Below, one piece after another: positions 35,748-47,650 of a stretch of DNA of 64,000 nucleotides. Source of the stretch: Dipteronia dyeriana (Eukaryota; Streptophyta; Magnoliopsida; Sapindales; Sapindaceae); NCBI GenBank assembly GCA_032871835.1, contig CM065298.1, positions 75,606,154 to 75,670,153 of the forward strand, in the 5' to 3' direction. Under the pieces are notes generated by a model. The model was not told the DNA's origin and did not search any database. It was given only the letters and a program-made list of their open reading frames with translations. How positions within the stretch are numbered: position 1 is the stretch's first letter; each line of letters opens with the position of its first letter. The position numbers and the translations under genes are program-made.

Positions 35748-36660
35748 CCTACAGGAAAGAAAGCTCCCTGAAGATCCCAATCAAGCTCAGAAAATTAAAG
35801 AATCTCAGTCCGATATTGCCTGGTGAACGAGTAGCTTTACAGGAGAGGAAAACCCCTTCCTTTACTTCGACGTCTACATCTTGACAATGCTAGCTGGGCT
35901 TTGAAAGAGGTCCATTCTGGGGAGTATGGAAACCATGTTGGTGGGGAGACTCTGGCTTACCAAGTGCTTCGCATGGGGTATTACTAGCCAACAATTCACC
36001 AAGACGTAAAAATGTTTTTCGATCTTACGAACCTGAACCACCTTCCTCCTGAACGGTTGTCCTCATTCAGTTCATATTACCCTTTCGTCATTTGGGGGGT
36101 AAACTTAATCGGCCCACTTCCTACCGCTCATGGATAGGCTAAGCACGATATAGTCACTATCGACTATTTCACCAGGTGGTTTAAAGAAAGACCTCTTTCC
36201 TAGATTTCAGAGGAGGATACAACAAAGTTTATCAAAACCAATATGGTTTGCAGGTTCGGCACCCCTCTCATCATAATCACCGGCCTGGGTAAACAGTTTA
36301 ACAATGCTCGATTTTGGGACTACTATGAAGGTTTAGGTGTTGATCTCCGGGTTACGTCAGTAGCCTACCCATAGAATAATGGTTTAGTTGAAGCCACCAG
36401 CAAGACCATTAAGAAAATGCTGAAAATGAAGCTACAACAGATGAAAGGAAGATGGGCCGAGGAGCTCCTCGAGGTTCTTTGGGCTTATTGAACCACGAAG
36501 AAGACAACAACTAAAGAAACGCCCTACGCTCTAGCTTTCGAGGTCGTAGCAATCAATCCCACCGAGCATAAGCTAACCTTATCAGGGTACAACACTATAA
36601 GCCAGAGAGCAACGAGGTCAAGCTTCGAGCCAGTCTTGACCTCCGATTCACTATTGTTCC
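35748..36660 (+). pseudogene. Tat-3 integrase relic
   Basis: The plus strand shows the integrase zinc-binding region (LYRRGKPLPLLRRLH, ALKEVHSGEYGNHVGGETLAYQVLRMGYY), then the core: FVIWGVNLIGP, DIVTIDYFTRWFKE, FIKTNMVCRFGTPLIIIT, GKQFNNARFWDYY, AYP..NGLVEATSKTIKKMLK and WAEELLEVLWAY. Three or four stops and a frame change are present. The second acidic position is changed (TGLGKQF). The E context (VEATSKTI) survives. It is directly preceded by the Tat-3 LTR piece once Tat-2 is removed, so the RT and gag normally lying between are deleted. Confidence 0.8.
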
Positions 36661-36815
36661 TTTTGTACATTTTATCTATTTTTATATGTGAAATTGGTAC
36701 CGAAGGAACTCACCCTGACCGCGATCTACCTAGGTAGCAGTCTTGAGGGTGTTAATTGAGATTCCTTACCTAGAACGAATTTTCGGTCAATACCTTTTGG
36801 CATCGTCTTTGGGAA
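36661..36815 (+). mobile_element. Tat-type LTR end and primer-binding site
   Basis: A short LTR 3' end (CTACCTAGGTAGCAGTCTTGAGGGTGTTAATTGAG..), homologous to the ends of the Tat-2 LTRs, is followed by TGGCATCGTCTTTGGGAA (36798-36815), a Tat-type PBS. Only about 100 bp of LTR remain after the integrase, so a large deletion joined the two. Confidence 0.65.
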
Positions 36816-36839
36816 GATTTTTAAATCACATGTTTAAGT

Positions 36840-37142
36840 TTTTTACAGTAGCACCAATATTATGAGACTTTGATCCTTCCAGGGGCAACCCCCGAAGCAT
36901 CCAAACACCAATCCGCAGCCTCTACCCGGACGACCCAAAAGAAGGGTAAGAGATCGAAGCATCAGAATCCTTTTCCAACAATGAATGGTACCGCTCAGGC
37001 TCAAGCCCCCTTGATGATTGGCCAGGCCATTCTAGAGCAACAGGTTGCAGCCTTCGTAGAAAGTGTCCATCTTCGATTGGTTTTAGAGGGTATCAGCCCC
37101 CAGCTGGTAGAACCTGGCCCCCAAGATAATCCCAATTGACCA
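36840..37142 (+). pseudogene. Tat-3 gag N-terminus
   Basis: The frame at 36870-37139 contains ..ILEQQVAAFVESVHLRLVLEGISPQLVEPGPQ, clearly related to the Tat-1 N-terminal gag frame (INQHVAAIMENVYLHL..IAPQL). It is interrupted by Sire-D at 37142 and resumes at 61730. Confidence 0.65.
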
Positions 37143-39317
37143 TGAAATTCCCTTTATCTTTATAGTGTGAATATACCTAGGGTGAATAGGTATACGTTCC
37201 AATTTTTTATCTTCTTTTTAAAAACAATGCAATTCTAATAATGTTTAATTAAAATTGCAAACAATGACACACAATATTTACGTGGTAAACCTCCTAAGAT
37301 GAAACATCATCGGGTTGATACCACAACCACCTGCAAAAGCAAATCCACTTTTTGAAATAGAGTTACACACTCAAGCAATCACACATGCTCTACAAGCTAT
37401 CACTCTTACTCTATCTTTGAACCTAGTGATCTACTAAGCTGACTTCCTATCCAAGACCCTCTGTCTCTAGGAAGATTCCTTGCTCACCTATCCGGATCCG
37501 CTTGACCCTAGGCAAGATTTCTTGCTCAACTATCCGAGTCCTCTCGACTCTAGTCAAGACTTCCTCGCTCAACAATCCGAGGTCTCACACCTCTTGTCGA
37601 GACCTCCACTTGCTTAGCTATCCAAGTCTTCCCGACTCTAGTTAAGACTTACAATTGCTAAAATCAAAGAATCACTCTAAGATATGATACTTTCTACCTC
37701 TTCACAAGGCATCTAAGTGATCATGAATGCAAAACGGAAACAAGCACTCAACATAAAAAATGATGATCAACAAATTCTATGGACATGCAACTAGATAGCT
37801 AGATTATGCTTTCAAAGAACAATCACAAATGCATCTAGTCAACCTAAGCATGTTATCAACTAAGAACATAGATATGAAGATATAGACACCAATTGAAACA
37901 AAACCTAGTACTTAGAAAAATGAAATTAGATCTAGAAACAATCAATCAAGCATAAGAACAAAGGATTTCTAGAAACAATTTCATGTTTATCAAGTTTAGC
38001 ACAAATCATTCAATATATCACAAATCTGGCTAAGCTTGAAAATCAAATCAAAAAACCACAAAATGATATCAAAATCATCATAGTCATGCTTCTTAATCAA
38101 ATAACATCAATCAATAAGAAGATCTAAAAAGAAAACTAAGAAGAAGATGATTTTACCAACAAGGATGCAAACCACGAACTGAAGATCATATCACAACGAA
38201 TTATGTAGATATACTTTGGTTCTGGAAATGCTTGGGGTTTGTATAACTCTTCAAGACACTGGAAATTGGTTTTTGAATCAAGTGATTCGGAGTAGAAATG
38301 AAGAAGTTATCACAAAAACAAAAATAAAAAATGTTGACAGAAAATTTATGCACTTGTTCTTCAATTTCAATTTTCTCAACAACTTGTAAGGAATGAGAGG
38401 GAAGGAGAGGTTTTAAAGAGAGAAAATCCAAAAGGACAAGTTGCCTCTTTCTTTAGTGTCTCCCCGAGATGGCGCATGGGCATCTCGGGGCAGAGCAATC
38501 TTGGGGCCGAGATGGCCACGCGTCATCTCGGGGATGGTGCATGGTGATGGCTTGAGCCATCTCACCTCACCGCCTGCGCTCCTCTCGCGTTCTTCAACTG
38601 TTCTTTGGCCTCCAAACTCCGAATTCGAATCAGTTTGAAGATTACAAACTGAGACTCCCTCATGCACATGGAAATATAAGATACTAAACCCAAAAAAAAT
38701 AATTTGTCTCGATATATGAAGACGAAACAATGTATGCAATATGAGTTGAAAGTGTAGTATCTTTTGACTTAGAACTTGAAATCAATAGTATGAGTAACCG
38801 AAATGACTAGAACTCAATCAAGAATGATTTAAGACTAAATTTAACTTCAATATCAATTTTATACAACATATACACAAAAAAACACATTTCACACATGAAT
38901 GCAATCTACATAGAGATAGTCTTCAATCAAGCATTTTCCATAACATGTTGCTTTGATACCAATGCATGAGCATTCAACTTCAAGTGTGTGAAAGTGTTAT
39001 TCCAAATGATGCGATATGATGTAGGGACACAAATATATGAATTGTGTGTGTGTGCACATTTAATTATGCACAACTAAGCAATCACACATATGAATGAATT
39101 GTGTGTGTGTACGTCTACACCTTGCAAGAGGAAGAAGGATCTCGATACCTTAGCATCCAAGAATAGTACCAATCCTCTTGAAGACGAACTTTGCATCATG
39201 CGAAGTTTCTTTTCTTCCTTGAAGCTCTTATCATCACAAACCACTTAAGCAACTAAGCATTACAAAGAGATGAAGTTTTGTTATGGAATAAAGCCAACAC
39301 AAATCTAGAACCTAACA
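37143..39317 (-). repeat. Sire-D 3' LTR
   Basis: On the minus strand it starts TGTTAGGTTCTAG (39317) and ends GGGAATTTCA (37143). It has the CA-rich repeats (about 39000-39115), twin palindromes (about 38463-38535) and the mini-hairpin array (about 37440-37650). The C-run near the end is shortened (CCTAGGGTGAATAGG on the plus strand). Confidence 0.87.
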
Positions 39318-40790
39318 ATCTCCCCCTTTGGCTATTCCATGACAAAAACCTCTACCTCACCATACAATGATCAATCATAATCAATGTTGATTGCATTCTC
39401 ACATTCTCACATTACAAAGAGATATTCCTATACTAAAATGTCTTCATGAGTCTTCAAGAATATCTTTACACATTCAAAGCACCTGTGAGACAAGAACAAC
39501 CAAAAGAAATCTTCTACAAAAAAGACAGGTGAGATAAATAAACAATATACGAAACAAAAACAAAAGATCCCTTAACACTTCTTATCTCATGCAAACACAA
39601 AAACTTTCTCCCCCGTAAGCCAAAATTTCTCCCCCTTAATTGATTGTCTCCCCTTTATTTCAAAAGCAAGTAATATGGTGAGGAAAAACACTTTCTTCCT
39701 CTTTTTGACAAGGAATAGACAAAAACATATTACACAACCTAGAGAGAGATAAATGTCAAATGAAAATACCTACAAGGGTATAAGGGAAGCATAATAAAAT
39801 CATGAGATAGTGAGCAAACAAGTTTTATAGAGAACTAAGTTTAACAAATTAAGCTCCCCCTTAACATATGCTCCACATGTTAATAAGCAAGTTAACTTGT
39901 TCACAAGGGAGTCACACAATCACACATTTCAAGCAATAAAAGATAGTAAACCATTATTGTCCAAAATTAATAAGAGAATCATAGATTTTCATTACACTTT
40001 CAAAAATAATCTCTCATTGCAAATGAATCATGCACATTAAGCAAAAATGTGTGTATGTGTGAAAATGTTTCTAGCATATATAAAAGGAGTTATTGTGATA
40101 TCAACATGCAAACCACTTAAACACCTATCCATCTAAAGCTTTTCCAATCAAGATAAAACCGATTATCATCCAATTTTTTACTTTAAAGAGAATAGATTTC
40201 AACAAATGAGGGTGTGTGTGCATGTGGCTCGTCATTCCATTTCTGTTTTTCAACCCGAGCAATCACAATTTTCAACTATACTTCATTTTAAACCTTCCTC
40301 TATTTCTTTTTAGGCTTTGAATCAAAGATTATTTTTTAAATGATTCTTTTTCAACACTTCTTTGATTTTTTCCAACCTAAACATATACTTTTCATGACGG
40401 CTTTCACTCATCACAATGGTGTAGCCCTTTCATACATTTGGCGGCTTCACAACCAAAGTGTGTAGCCCTTTCCGTGAAGGTGCTCATTGAGTTCTATGTA
40501 GATGCTGAAGCAAAATGGATACTAACCATAGGTCATCTATCATGTACTCGACAACGAACTTCAAGATGCATCCATAATCTACATGCTTTCAAACTCAATT
40601 ACTCAAACTTAAACATATAAGAGAATCATTTGTGCAATTTTAAAAACAAGATTTACAAAGACTTAAGTGCATGATCTAGAAGCAATAAAATCTATTTTAT
40701 CAAGATCATTACTTCTCACATGAGTAGCTCTCAAAGAAATAGATATACAATATAGTTTTGCTTATCAAGCAACTCATAGCCACACACAAG
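39318..40790 (-). other. Sire-D polypurine tracts and conserved post-pol block
   Basis: The minus strand reads GCCAAAGGGGGAGAT next to the LTR. More tracts lie at about 39608, 39628, 39648 and 39855. The conserved block occupies about 40130-40790, with the GGATGATAATCGG motif at 40158-40171 and the repeated AAAGGGCTACAC motif at about 40420-40475. Non-coding. Confidence 0.75.
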
Positions 40791-40792
40791 CA

Positions 40793-42220
40793 TTAATCAA
40801 CACAAATCATGCCAATGAATCTTTTAAGAGATACAAATCTCTCCTTGTCCAAGGGCTTTGTGAACAAGTTCGCAAGTTGATTCTTAATAGGCATATGTTC
40901 AAGAGTTACTATTGAATGTTCAACAAGTTCTCTAATGAAATGATGCCTAATGTCTATATGCTTTGTGCGTGAGTGTTGAACCGGATTTTTAGAGATGTTA
41001 ATGGCACTCATATTATCACAATAGAGAGTCATTTTACCTTTATTTATCTCATAATCCTTGAGAATTTGTTTCATCCATAAAAGTTGTGTGCAAGCACTTT
41101 CGGCCGTAATGTACTCGGCTTCGGATGATGAAAGAGAGATGGAACTTTGTTTCTTACTTAGCCAAGCAATCAAATTATTCCCCAAGTAAAAGCAACCACC
41201 CGATGTGCTTTTACAATCATCAATGTTTCCTGCCCAATCCGCATCACAATAGCCAACAAGAATATCATTAGTATTAAAGGAATAAAATAAACCAAGATTA
41301 TGTGTTCCTTTTATATACCTTATGATTATTTTAACAACTTTCAATTGAGATTCTTTTGGATTAGCTTGAAACCTAGCACACAAACCTACACTAAAACAAA
41401 TATCCGGCCTGCTAGTTATTAGGTAGAGAAGGCTACCTATCATTCTCCTATAGAGACTTTGATCAACATTTTTTCCTTTTTCATCTTTGTCAAGTTTTAA
41501 AGTTGTACTCATAGGTGTTTCAAATTCTTTTCCACTTTCAAAGCCAAATTTCTTAACAAGATTTCTAGCATATTTAGATTGAGACAACATGATACCATTG
41601 CTAGATTGTTTCACTTGCATGCCTAGAAAGTAATAGAGTTCACCTACCATACTCATTTCAAATTCTCTTGACATAACATTCACAAAATCATCAACCTTGG
41701 TTTTACATGTAGACCCAAACACTATATCATCAACATATATTTGTGCAACAAAAATGTCAATGTTATAATGCTTGACAAATAATGTTCTATCAATACCACC
41801 TCTCCTATATTGGCTGTCAATAAGATATTGAGTCAACCTATCATACCAAGCTCTAGGAGCTTGCTTAAGGCCATAATGAGCATTTTTCAACTTGAACACA
41901 AGATTAAGAGAGTGTGGGTCTAAAAAACCCTTAGGTTGTTCAACATACACTTCTTCTAGAAGGTATTTGACATCCATTTGAAAAAATTTGAATATCTTAA
42001 GACATGCAATGGACAACAAAAGCCTAATGGACTCAAGACGTGCAACGGGTGCAAAAGTCTCATCAAAGTCTACAATCTCAACTTGAGTGTATCCTTGAGC
42101 CACTAGTCTTGCTTTATTTCTCACTATCTTGCCACATTCATTGGTCTTATTCCTAAACACCCATTTTGTACCAATCACATTGATATCTTTTGGTCTAGGA
42201 TCTAAAGAACCATACTTCAT
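40793..42220 (-). pseudogene. Sire-D reverse transcriptase and RNase H, 475-codon open frame
   Basis: The longest open frame in the window. It encodes the copia-type reverse transcriptase: [10 protein letters not shown] at residues 16-25, [10 protein letters not shown] at 37-46, [30 protein letters not shown] at 118-129, and the palm motif YVDD at 162-165, intact. RNase H follows with CDADWAG, SSSEAEY, YCDNMSA and [13 protein letters not shown], then [12 protein letters not shown] near the end. After QMDVK a short deletion has removed the usual SAFLNG stretch. The original start lies upstream, because pol is one polyprotein. The integrase upstream is broken. Confidence 0.9.
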
Positions 42221-43732
42221 TCCTCTGAAATTGATTTAATTCTTCTTGCATGGCATTAACCCAATATTCATCAATAATTGCTTCATTAATATTTTTAGGC
42301 TCAATTTGAGAAGTGTAGCAAGCATATGAAATTTGGTTAGTAATGCATGTTCCTAAGTCTAGAATTAGAATTTTCAACATCTTGTTGGTCATCATTGAAA
42401 CCATTTTCTAACTCTTGACTTTCTTCTCTAGCAACACTACCATTATCATCATTATGACTAGATTCACTTTCGTCACAACTAGTCACATCAATAGGTGCTT
42501 TAGTGTCATTCAACAAATGTTCTTTAGGTTCATTGACACTATTGTTATCACACAAATCAAGCATGCCAAGATCATCTACTTTCACATTAATAGACTTTAT
42601 AATAGTCTTAGTTTTCAAATTGAACACTCAATATGCACGACTATTATTAGTATACCCAAGAAAGAGACCAATATCACTTTTAGCATCAAACTTTCCAAGT
42701 AATCTCTATCATTCAAAATAAAAAACTTACTCTCAAAAAGTGTGGAAGTAACTCACATTGGGATTCTTGCCCTTCCAAAGTTCATACGAGGTTTGTTTTG
42801 TGCCGGGCCTTCTAAAAACTCTGTTAGTGACATAGCATGCGGTATTGACTGCTTCGGAATAAAGATTTCTAGGGACTTTCTTGCTATTGAGCATGACCCT
42901 AGCCATTTCTTTCAAGACACGAATCTTCCTCTCAACAATACCATTTTGTTGAGGAGTTCTAGGAGCCGAGAACTCATGTGAAATCCCATAATCATCTCAA
43001 AACTCACTAAATATAGCATTTTCAAATTCACTTCCATGATCACTCATAATGCAACATATTTTCTTGATTCCAAGAACTTTTTCATTTTGAAATTGATTAC
43101 AAAACTTCTTAAAGTAACCAAAAGTTTCGGTCTTGTCTCTAAGAAAATATACCCAAGAAAATCGAGAAAAGTCATCAACACATACAAAATGTATTTCTTG
43201 CCATTTATGCTTTCGGTTTGAATTAGTCCCATTAGACCCATATGCACAAGTTCTAAGGGATTCTTGGTAGCAAAATTAGTGTTCTTTTTATGATACACTT
43301 TTGTTTGTTTACCTAATTGATAAGGTTTACAAACACCATCAAGCTTTTTACCAAGACTAGGAAGACCTCTAACAATGTTATATTTCTCAAGCTTCTTTAA
43401 ATCTTTATAATTCATGTGGCCCAATCTTTCATGCCATAATTCAAGCTTGTTGCACTCATGTGCCATATTACATGTTAGTGGATCAACCTCTAAATAATAG
43501 CAATTGTCCAAAGACATTTTGACTTTCAAAACAATTTTGCCCTTTTTATCAATTATCGTGCACACATCCTTGTTAAAGCTAACTTCTTTAAAAATTTCAC
43601 ACAAGTGAGTGATGCTTATTAGATTAGCTTGTAGACCATCTACATATAAGGTGTCACGAAGTTTAGGCAATCCGGGGATACAAATTGTTTCCTTGCCTAG
43701 AACTTGCTTTTTGGTGCAATCACTAAATGTAA
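42195..43732 (-). pseudogene. Sire-D integrase and linker, frameshifted
   Basis: On the minus strand, the frame 43044-43670 holds the protease-integrase link (KLRDTLYVDGLQANLISITHLC), the pre-integrase HERLGHMNYKDLKKL and CKPYQLGKQ, where the second Cys of CxxC is Tyr. The first catalytic Asp is lost (VHMGLMGLIQ instead of HMDLMGP). A frameshift at about 43190 moves the core to another frame, where SDHGSEFENA and QQNGIVERK still carry the second and third acidic residues. The later frames 42733-42915 and 42337-42627 give the integrase C-terminus and the acidic, Ser-rich linker to RT. Sire-E lies at the 43732 end. Confidence 0.85.
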
Positions 43733-44584
43733 TGTTAGGTCCTAAGGGAGATTGTTAGGTCATAGATTTTTGTTGGCTTGATTCCATAACAAAACTTCAT
43801 TTCTTTGTATTACTTAGTTGCTTAAGTGGTTCGTGATGATTAGAGCTTCAAGGAAGAAAAGAACCTTCTCATGATGCAAAGTTCGTCTTCAAGAGGATTG
43901 GTACTATTCTTGGATGCTAAGGTATCGAGATCCTTCTTCTTATTGCAAGGCGTAGGCGCACACATATACAATTCATTCATATATGTCCCTGCTTAGTTGT
44001 GCATCTTTAAGCGCACACACACAAAATTCATTCATATGTGTCTCTACTTAGTTGTGCATCTTTAAATGAGCACACAAACACAATTCATACATTTGTGTCC
44101 TTGTATCGTAGCGCATTATTTGTTATAACATGTTCACACACTTGAAGTTGAATGTATGAAAGTAGCATGTTTTGGAAAATGCATGATTGGAGACTATCTG
44201 TATGTAGTTTGCATTCTTGTGTGAAATGTTTTTGTTTGTTTATATGTTTGTATTACATGGATCTTGAACTTTATTTTAGTCTTATATCATTCTTGATTGA
44301 GCTTCGGTCATTTTGGTTACTCATACTATTGATTTCAAGTTCTAAGTCAAAATATACTACACTTTCAACTCATGTTGTATATATTGTCTTCATCTTCGTA
44401 TATCGAGTTGAATTCTTATTTTCAGGATTAAGTATCTTATATTTCCATGTCTGTGATAGAATCCCGGTTCATAATCTTCAAACAGATTCAAATTCGGAGT
44501 TTGGAGGCTAAAGAACGGTGGAAGAACGGGAGGAGAGCTCAAGGGGTGAGGTGCGATGGCTTAAGCCATCAACATGCACCAACC

Positions 44585-44650
44585 CGAGATGGCGCGTAGC
44601 CATCTCGACCCCAAGAGTGTTCTGCCACGAGATGCCTACATGTCATCTCG
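44585..44650 (+). promoter_or_regulatory. Twin palindrome upstream of LTR promoter
   Basis: CGAGATGGC (44585-44593), a GCGTA centre and GCCATCTCG (44599-44607) form a perfect 9-bp inverted repeat. A second inverted repeat CGAGATG/CATCTCG lies at 44628-44650. A TATA-poor AT-rich stretch (CTCTTAAAAAACTC) starts about 45 bp downstream. The pair is found at the same place in the Sire-B, -D and -E LTRs. A regulatory role is inferred from position and conservation only. Confidence 0.55.
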
Positions 44651-45460
44651 GGGAGACACTAATGAAAGAAGGGCAAAATGGTCCTTTGGCTTTTCACTCT
44701 TAAAAAACTCTCGTTCCCTCTCATTCCTTACATGTAGAGAAAATTGAAATTGAAGAACAATTGCAGAATTTTTCTCTCAACATTTTGATTTTTGTTTTTG
44801 TGATAACTTCTTCATTTCTACTCCGAATCACTTCATTCGAAGATAGATTTCGAGTGTATTTAAGATTTCTACAAACTCCAGGCATTTCAAGAACCAAAGG
44901 ATGTCTACAGTTTTCGTTGTGATCTGATCTTCAGTTCGTGATTGCATCCTTGTTGGTAAAATTATCTTCTTATTTATTTTCTTCTTAGATCTTCTTCTTG
45001 ATTAATGTTATTTGATTAAGAAGCATGACTAGGATGATTTTGATATCATTTTGTGGTTTGTTGATTTGATTTTTAAGTTTAGCTAGATATGTGATATATT
45101 GAATGACTTGTGCTAAACTTGATAAACATGAAATTGTTTCTAGAAACCTTTTGTTCTTATGCTTGATTGACTAATTCTAGATTTAATTTCATTTTCTAAG
45201 AACTAGATCTACATCAATTGGTATATTTATTTTATTGATTTGGTTCTTAGTTGATAACATGCTTAAGTTGTCTAGATGCATTTGTGATTGATCTTTGAAA
45301 GCATAATCTAGTCATCTAGTTGCATGTCCGTAGAATTTGTTGATCATCATTTTCTATATTGAGTGCATGTTTGCGATTTGCATTCATGATCACTTAGATG
45401 CCTTGTGAAGAGATAGAAAGTCTCATATCTTAGAGTGATTCTTTGATTTGAGCATTTGTA

Positions 45461-45675
45461 AGTCTTAGCTAGAGTCGGGAGGACTTGGATAGCTAAGCAA
45501 GTGAAAGTCTCGACAAGAGGTGTGAAACCTCAGATTGTTGAGCAAGGAAATCTTGGCAAGAGGTGTGAAGCCTCGGATCGTCAAGCAAGGAAGTCTTAGC
45601 TACAGGTGTGAATCCTTGGATAGTCAAGCAAGAAGTCTTGCCTAGGGTCAGGAGGATCCGGATAGGTGAGCAAGA
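45461..45675 (+). repeat. Array of mini-hairpins in Sire-E LTR 1
   Basis: Five units of about 43-45 bp, each with a 5-bp stem and a 5-base loop: GAGTC/GACTT at 45472-45486, GAGGT/ACCTC at 45517-45531, GAGGT/GCCTC at 45560-45574, a decayed one near 45603, and GGGTC/GATCC at 45645-45659. Loops are GGGAG, GTGAA or AGGAG. The array lies downstream of the promoter region, so it should be in the RNA leader. Confidence 0.7.
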
Positions 45676-46013
45676 AATCTTCCTAGAGACAAGGGGTCTT
45701 GGATACGAAGTCGGCTTAGTCGATCACTAGGTTCATGATAGAGTGAGAGTGAAAGCTTGTAGAGCATGTGTGATTGCTTAAGTGTGTAACTTTATTTGAA
45801 CTAGTGGATTTGCTTTTTCCGGTGGTTATGGAATCAACCCGTGGATGTTTCCTTTTTGGAGGTTTTACCACGTAAATATCGTGTGTGTTTGTTTGCAATT
45901 TTCATTAAGCATTTAGAATTGCATTGTTTTAAAAAGAAGATAAAAATTAGTGCATATACCTATTCACCCCCCCTCTAGGTATATTTCACTACGAAGATAA
46001 AGGGAATTTTAGT

Positions 46014-46026
46014 TGGTATCAGAGCC
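46014..46026 (+). promoter_or_regulatory. Sire-E unit 1 primer-binding site
   Basis: TGGTATCAGAGCC, an exact tRNA-Met complement, 2 bp after LTR 1. Confidence 0.9.
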
Positions 46027-46089
46027 GGTGTCTGGACGCACTTATATAGATCTTCTTTGTAGTGTTTGTTATCTTTATTTTGTTTCATC

Positions 46090-46960
46090 ATGATTAAAGA
46101 AATGTACTCTTTTGAGGCTTCTTTTGTTGAAGGTGAGTCTATTGACTTAGATGATCAAAAGATCAAAGATCTTATTCAAGAAAATGAAAGGATCTCTAAG
46201 ATCAATAAGTCTTTCACTAAAAAGTTAGAAAATCATTATTGTAGCTCAAAATGTGTTCTTGATCTAAATGAAAAAATTCTTAATCTTGAGAAAAACTTGA
46301 TCGATAGCAATGATAGATTATGTATTTTGAAGGATGAAATTAAGCAAAGAGATGAATCTCTTGATCGTGCTATAAGAATTAAAAATGTGCTTAGAGCAAA
46401 ACTAAATGAGCATATGAATCAAGAGAAAGTGCTTAATGACAAACTTAATGAGGCTAAAGAGATGATTAACAAGATGTTATCTAGCTCTCACAAAGTGAAA
46501 GCTCTCATTAAGGTTGGACAGCCTTCAAGTGACAAAAGAGGTTTAGGATATGTTAATGAAAAATCAACTCCTTCATCTAACAAATCTACTTTTGTCAAAG
46601 CTTGTAGCAATTTAAGTGTAGGTACAATCTCCAAAGGTAAAGCCATGAATGCTACCGGAGGTGCCTCAACATCAACAATTAAAGTTAAAGAAAAGACTCA
46701 ACAATGCCAAAGACAAGCTACATCATCATCAAATGCAAAAGGCAAGACATCTTGTGTTGCATGCCAAAGAGGCAAAAATGTGAGAAGCCAAAATGAGTTC
46801 AATGCTCAAGCAAATGGTAAACTTCTCAGATTCATACCTATTTGTCATTATTTCAACATGGTAGGACACATAAGACCTGGATATTATGAATACATTCGTA
46901 AATGTAGAATTGCCAATGGTTAGCATGATATGTCTTTGAATGGTCCTAGGCAATCATCCA
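46090..46960 (+). pseudogene. Sire-E unit 1 gag lacking the capsid domain
   Basis: Begins ATG at 46090, only about 65 bp after the PBS, directly in the coiled-coil section (DLDDQKIKDLIQENERISKINKS..). It continues through a Ser/Lys/Gln-rich stretch to a degenerate zinc knuckle CHYFNMVGHIRPGYYEY, in which two of three Cys are lost. The UBN2-type capsid region that precedes the coiled coil in Sire-B gag is absent. A TAG at 46921 ends the frame. The same N-terminal loss is present in unit 2, so it predates the duplication. Confidence 0.8.
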
Positions 46961-47650
46961 TGTATGAATCTAGAATTAGACCTAAGAAGACCTTGGAAAA
47001 GCATGTTGAGAATAAATGTGTTGATGATTTGTTTGTTAAATCTTGTGTTGTGCCTCGTTCTACTATGCATAAGAAAGTTGATAATGCTTGATTTGTTTGA
47101 AAATGTGACTAATGGAATCAATGTGCCTAAAAACAAGTCAAAGCATATTAATAAAAGTAGGAATGAGAAACTTGTCAAGAAAGTTTGGGTCAAGAAAAAT
47201 ACAACACAATGTTTGGTTGCACAATATGCTTTAAGAGCTAATTCATCCTATTGTTGGTACCTAGATAGTGGTTTCTCTAGGAATATGACCGGTAACAAGT
47301 AATTCTTTAAGAATCTTGTTATGAATGATGGTGAATGAGTTACATTTGGTGATGGCACAAAAAAGCAAGTTCTAGGAAAAGGAACAATTTGTATTCCCGG
47401 ATTGCGTAAACTTCGTGACACCTTATATGTAGATGGTCTACAAGCTAATTTAATAAGCATCACTCACTTGTGTGAAATTTTTAAAGAAGTTAGCTTTAAC
47501 AATGATGTGTGCACGATAATTGATTAAAATGGCAAAATTGTTTTGAAAGTCAAAAGGTCTTTGGACAATTGCTATTGTTTAGAGGCTGATCTACTAACAT
47601 GTAATATGGCACATGAGTGCAACAAACTTGAATTATGACATGAAAGATTG
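46961..47650 (+). pseudogene. Sire-E unit 1 protease relic
   Basis: A frameshift near 47085 leads to a frame with WYLDSGFSRNMTGNK. The catalytic Asp (DSG) is at 47264-47272, and the usual Cys after DSG is Phe. A TAA at 47300-47302 follows MTGNK where Sire-D has a Glu codon. FGDGTKKQVLGKGTICIPGLRKLRDTLYVDG continues beyond, with further stops before the integrase. Confidence 0.82.

Larger units (their letters stand above)
43733..46011 (+). repeat. Sire-E LTR 1 (outer 5')
   Basis: Starts with a 20-bp unit TGTTAGGTCCTAAGGGAGAT, followed by a second LTR-like start TGTTAGGTCATAG at 43753. Contains CA-rich direct repeats (43950-44100), the twin palindrome (44585-44650), the mini-hairpin array (45461-45675) and a C-run (about 45966-45973). 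Ends GGAATTTTA before the PBS. Confidence 0.88.

Noticed and set aside
43036..43221. Plus-strand open frames antisense to pol (also 42415-42721, 48091-48657, 54703-54903 and 55240-55524)
   Set aside because: Each is a shadow of integrase or linker coding on the opposite strand, repeated in every copy.
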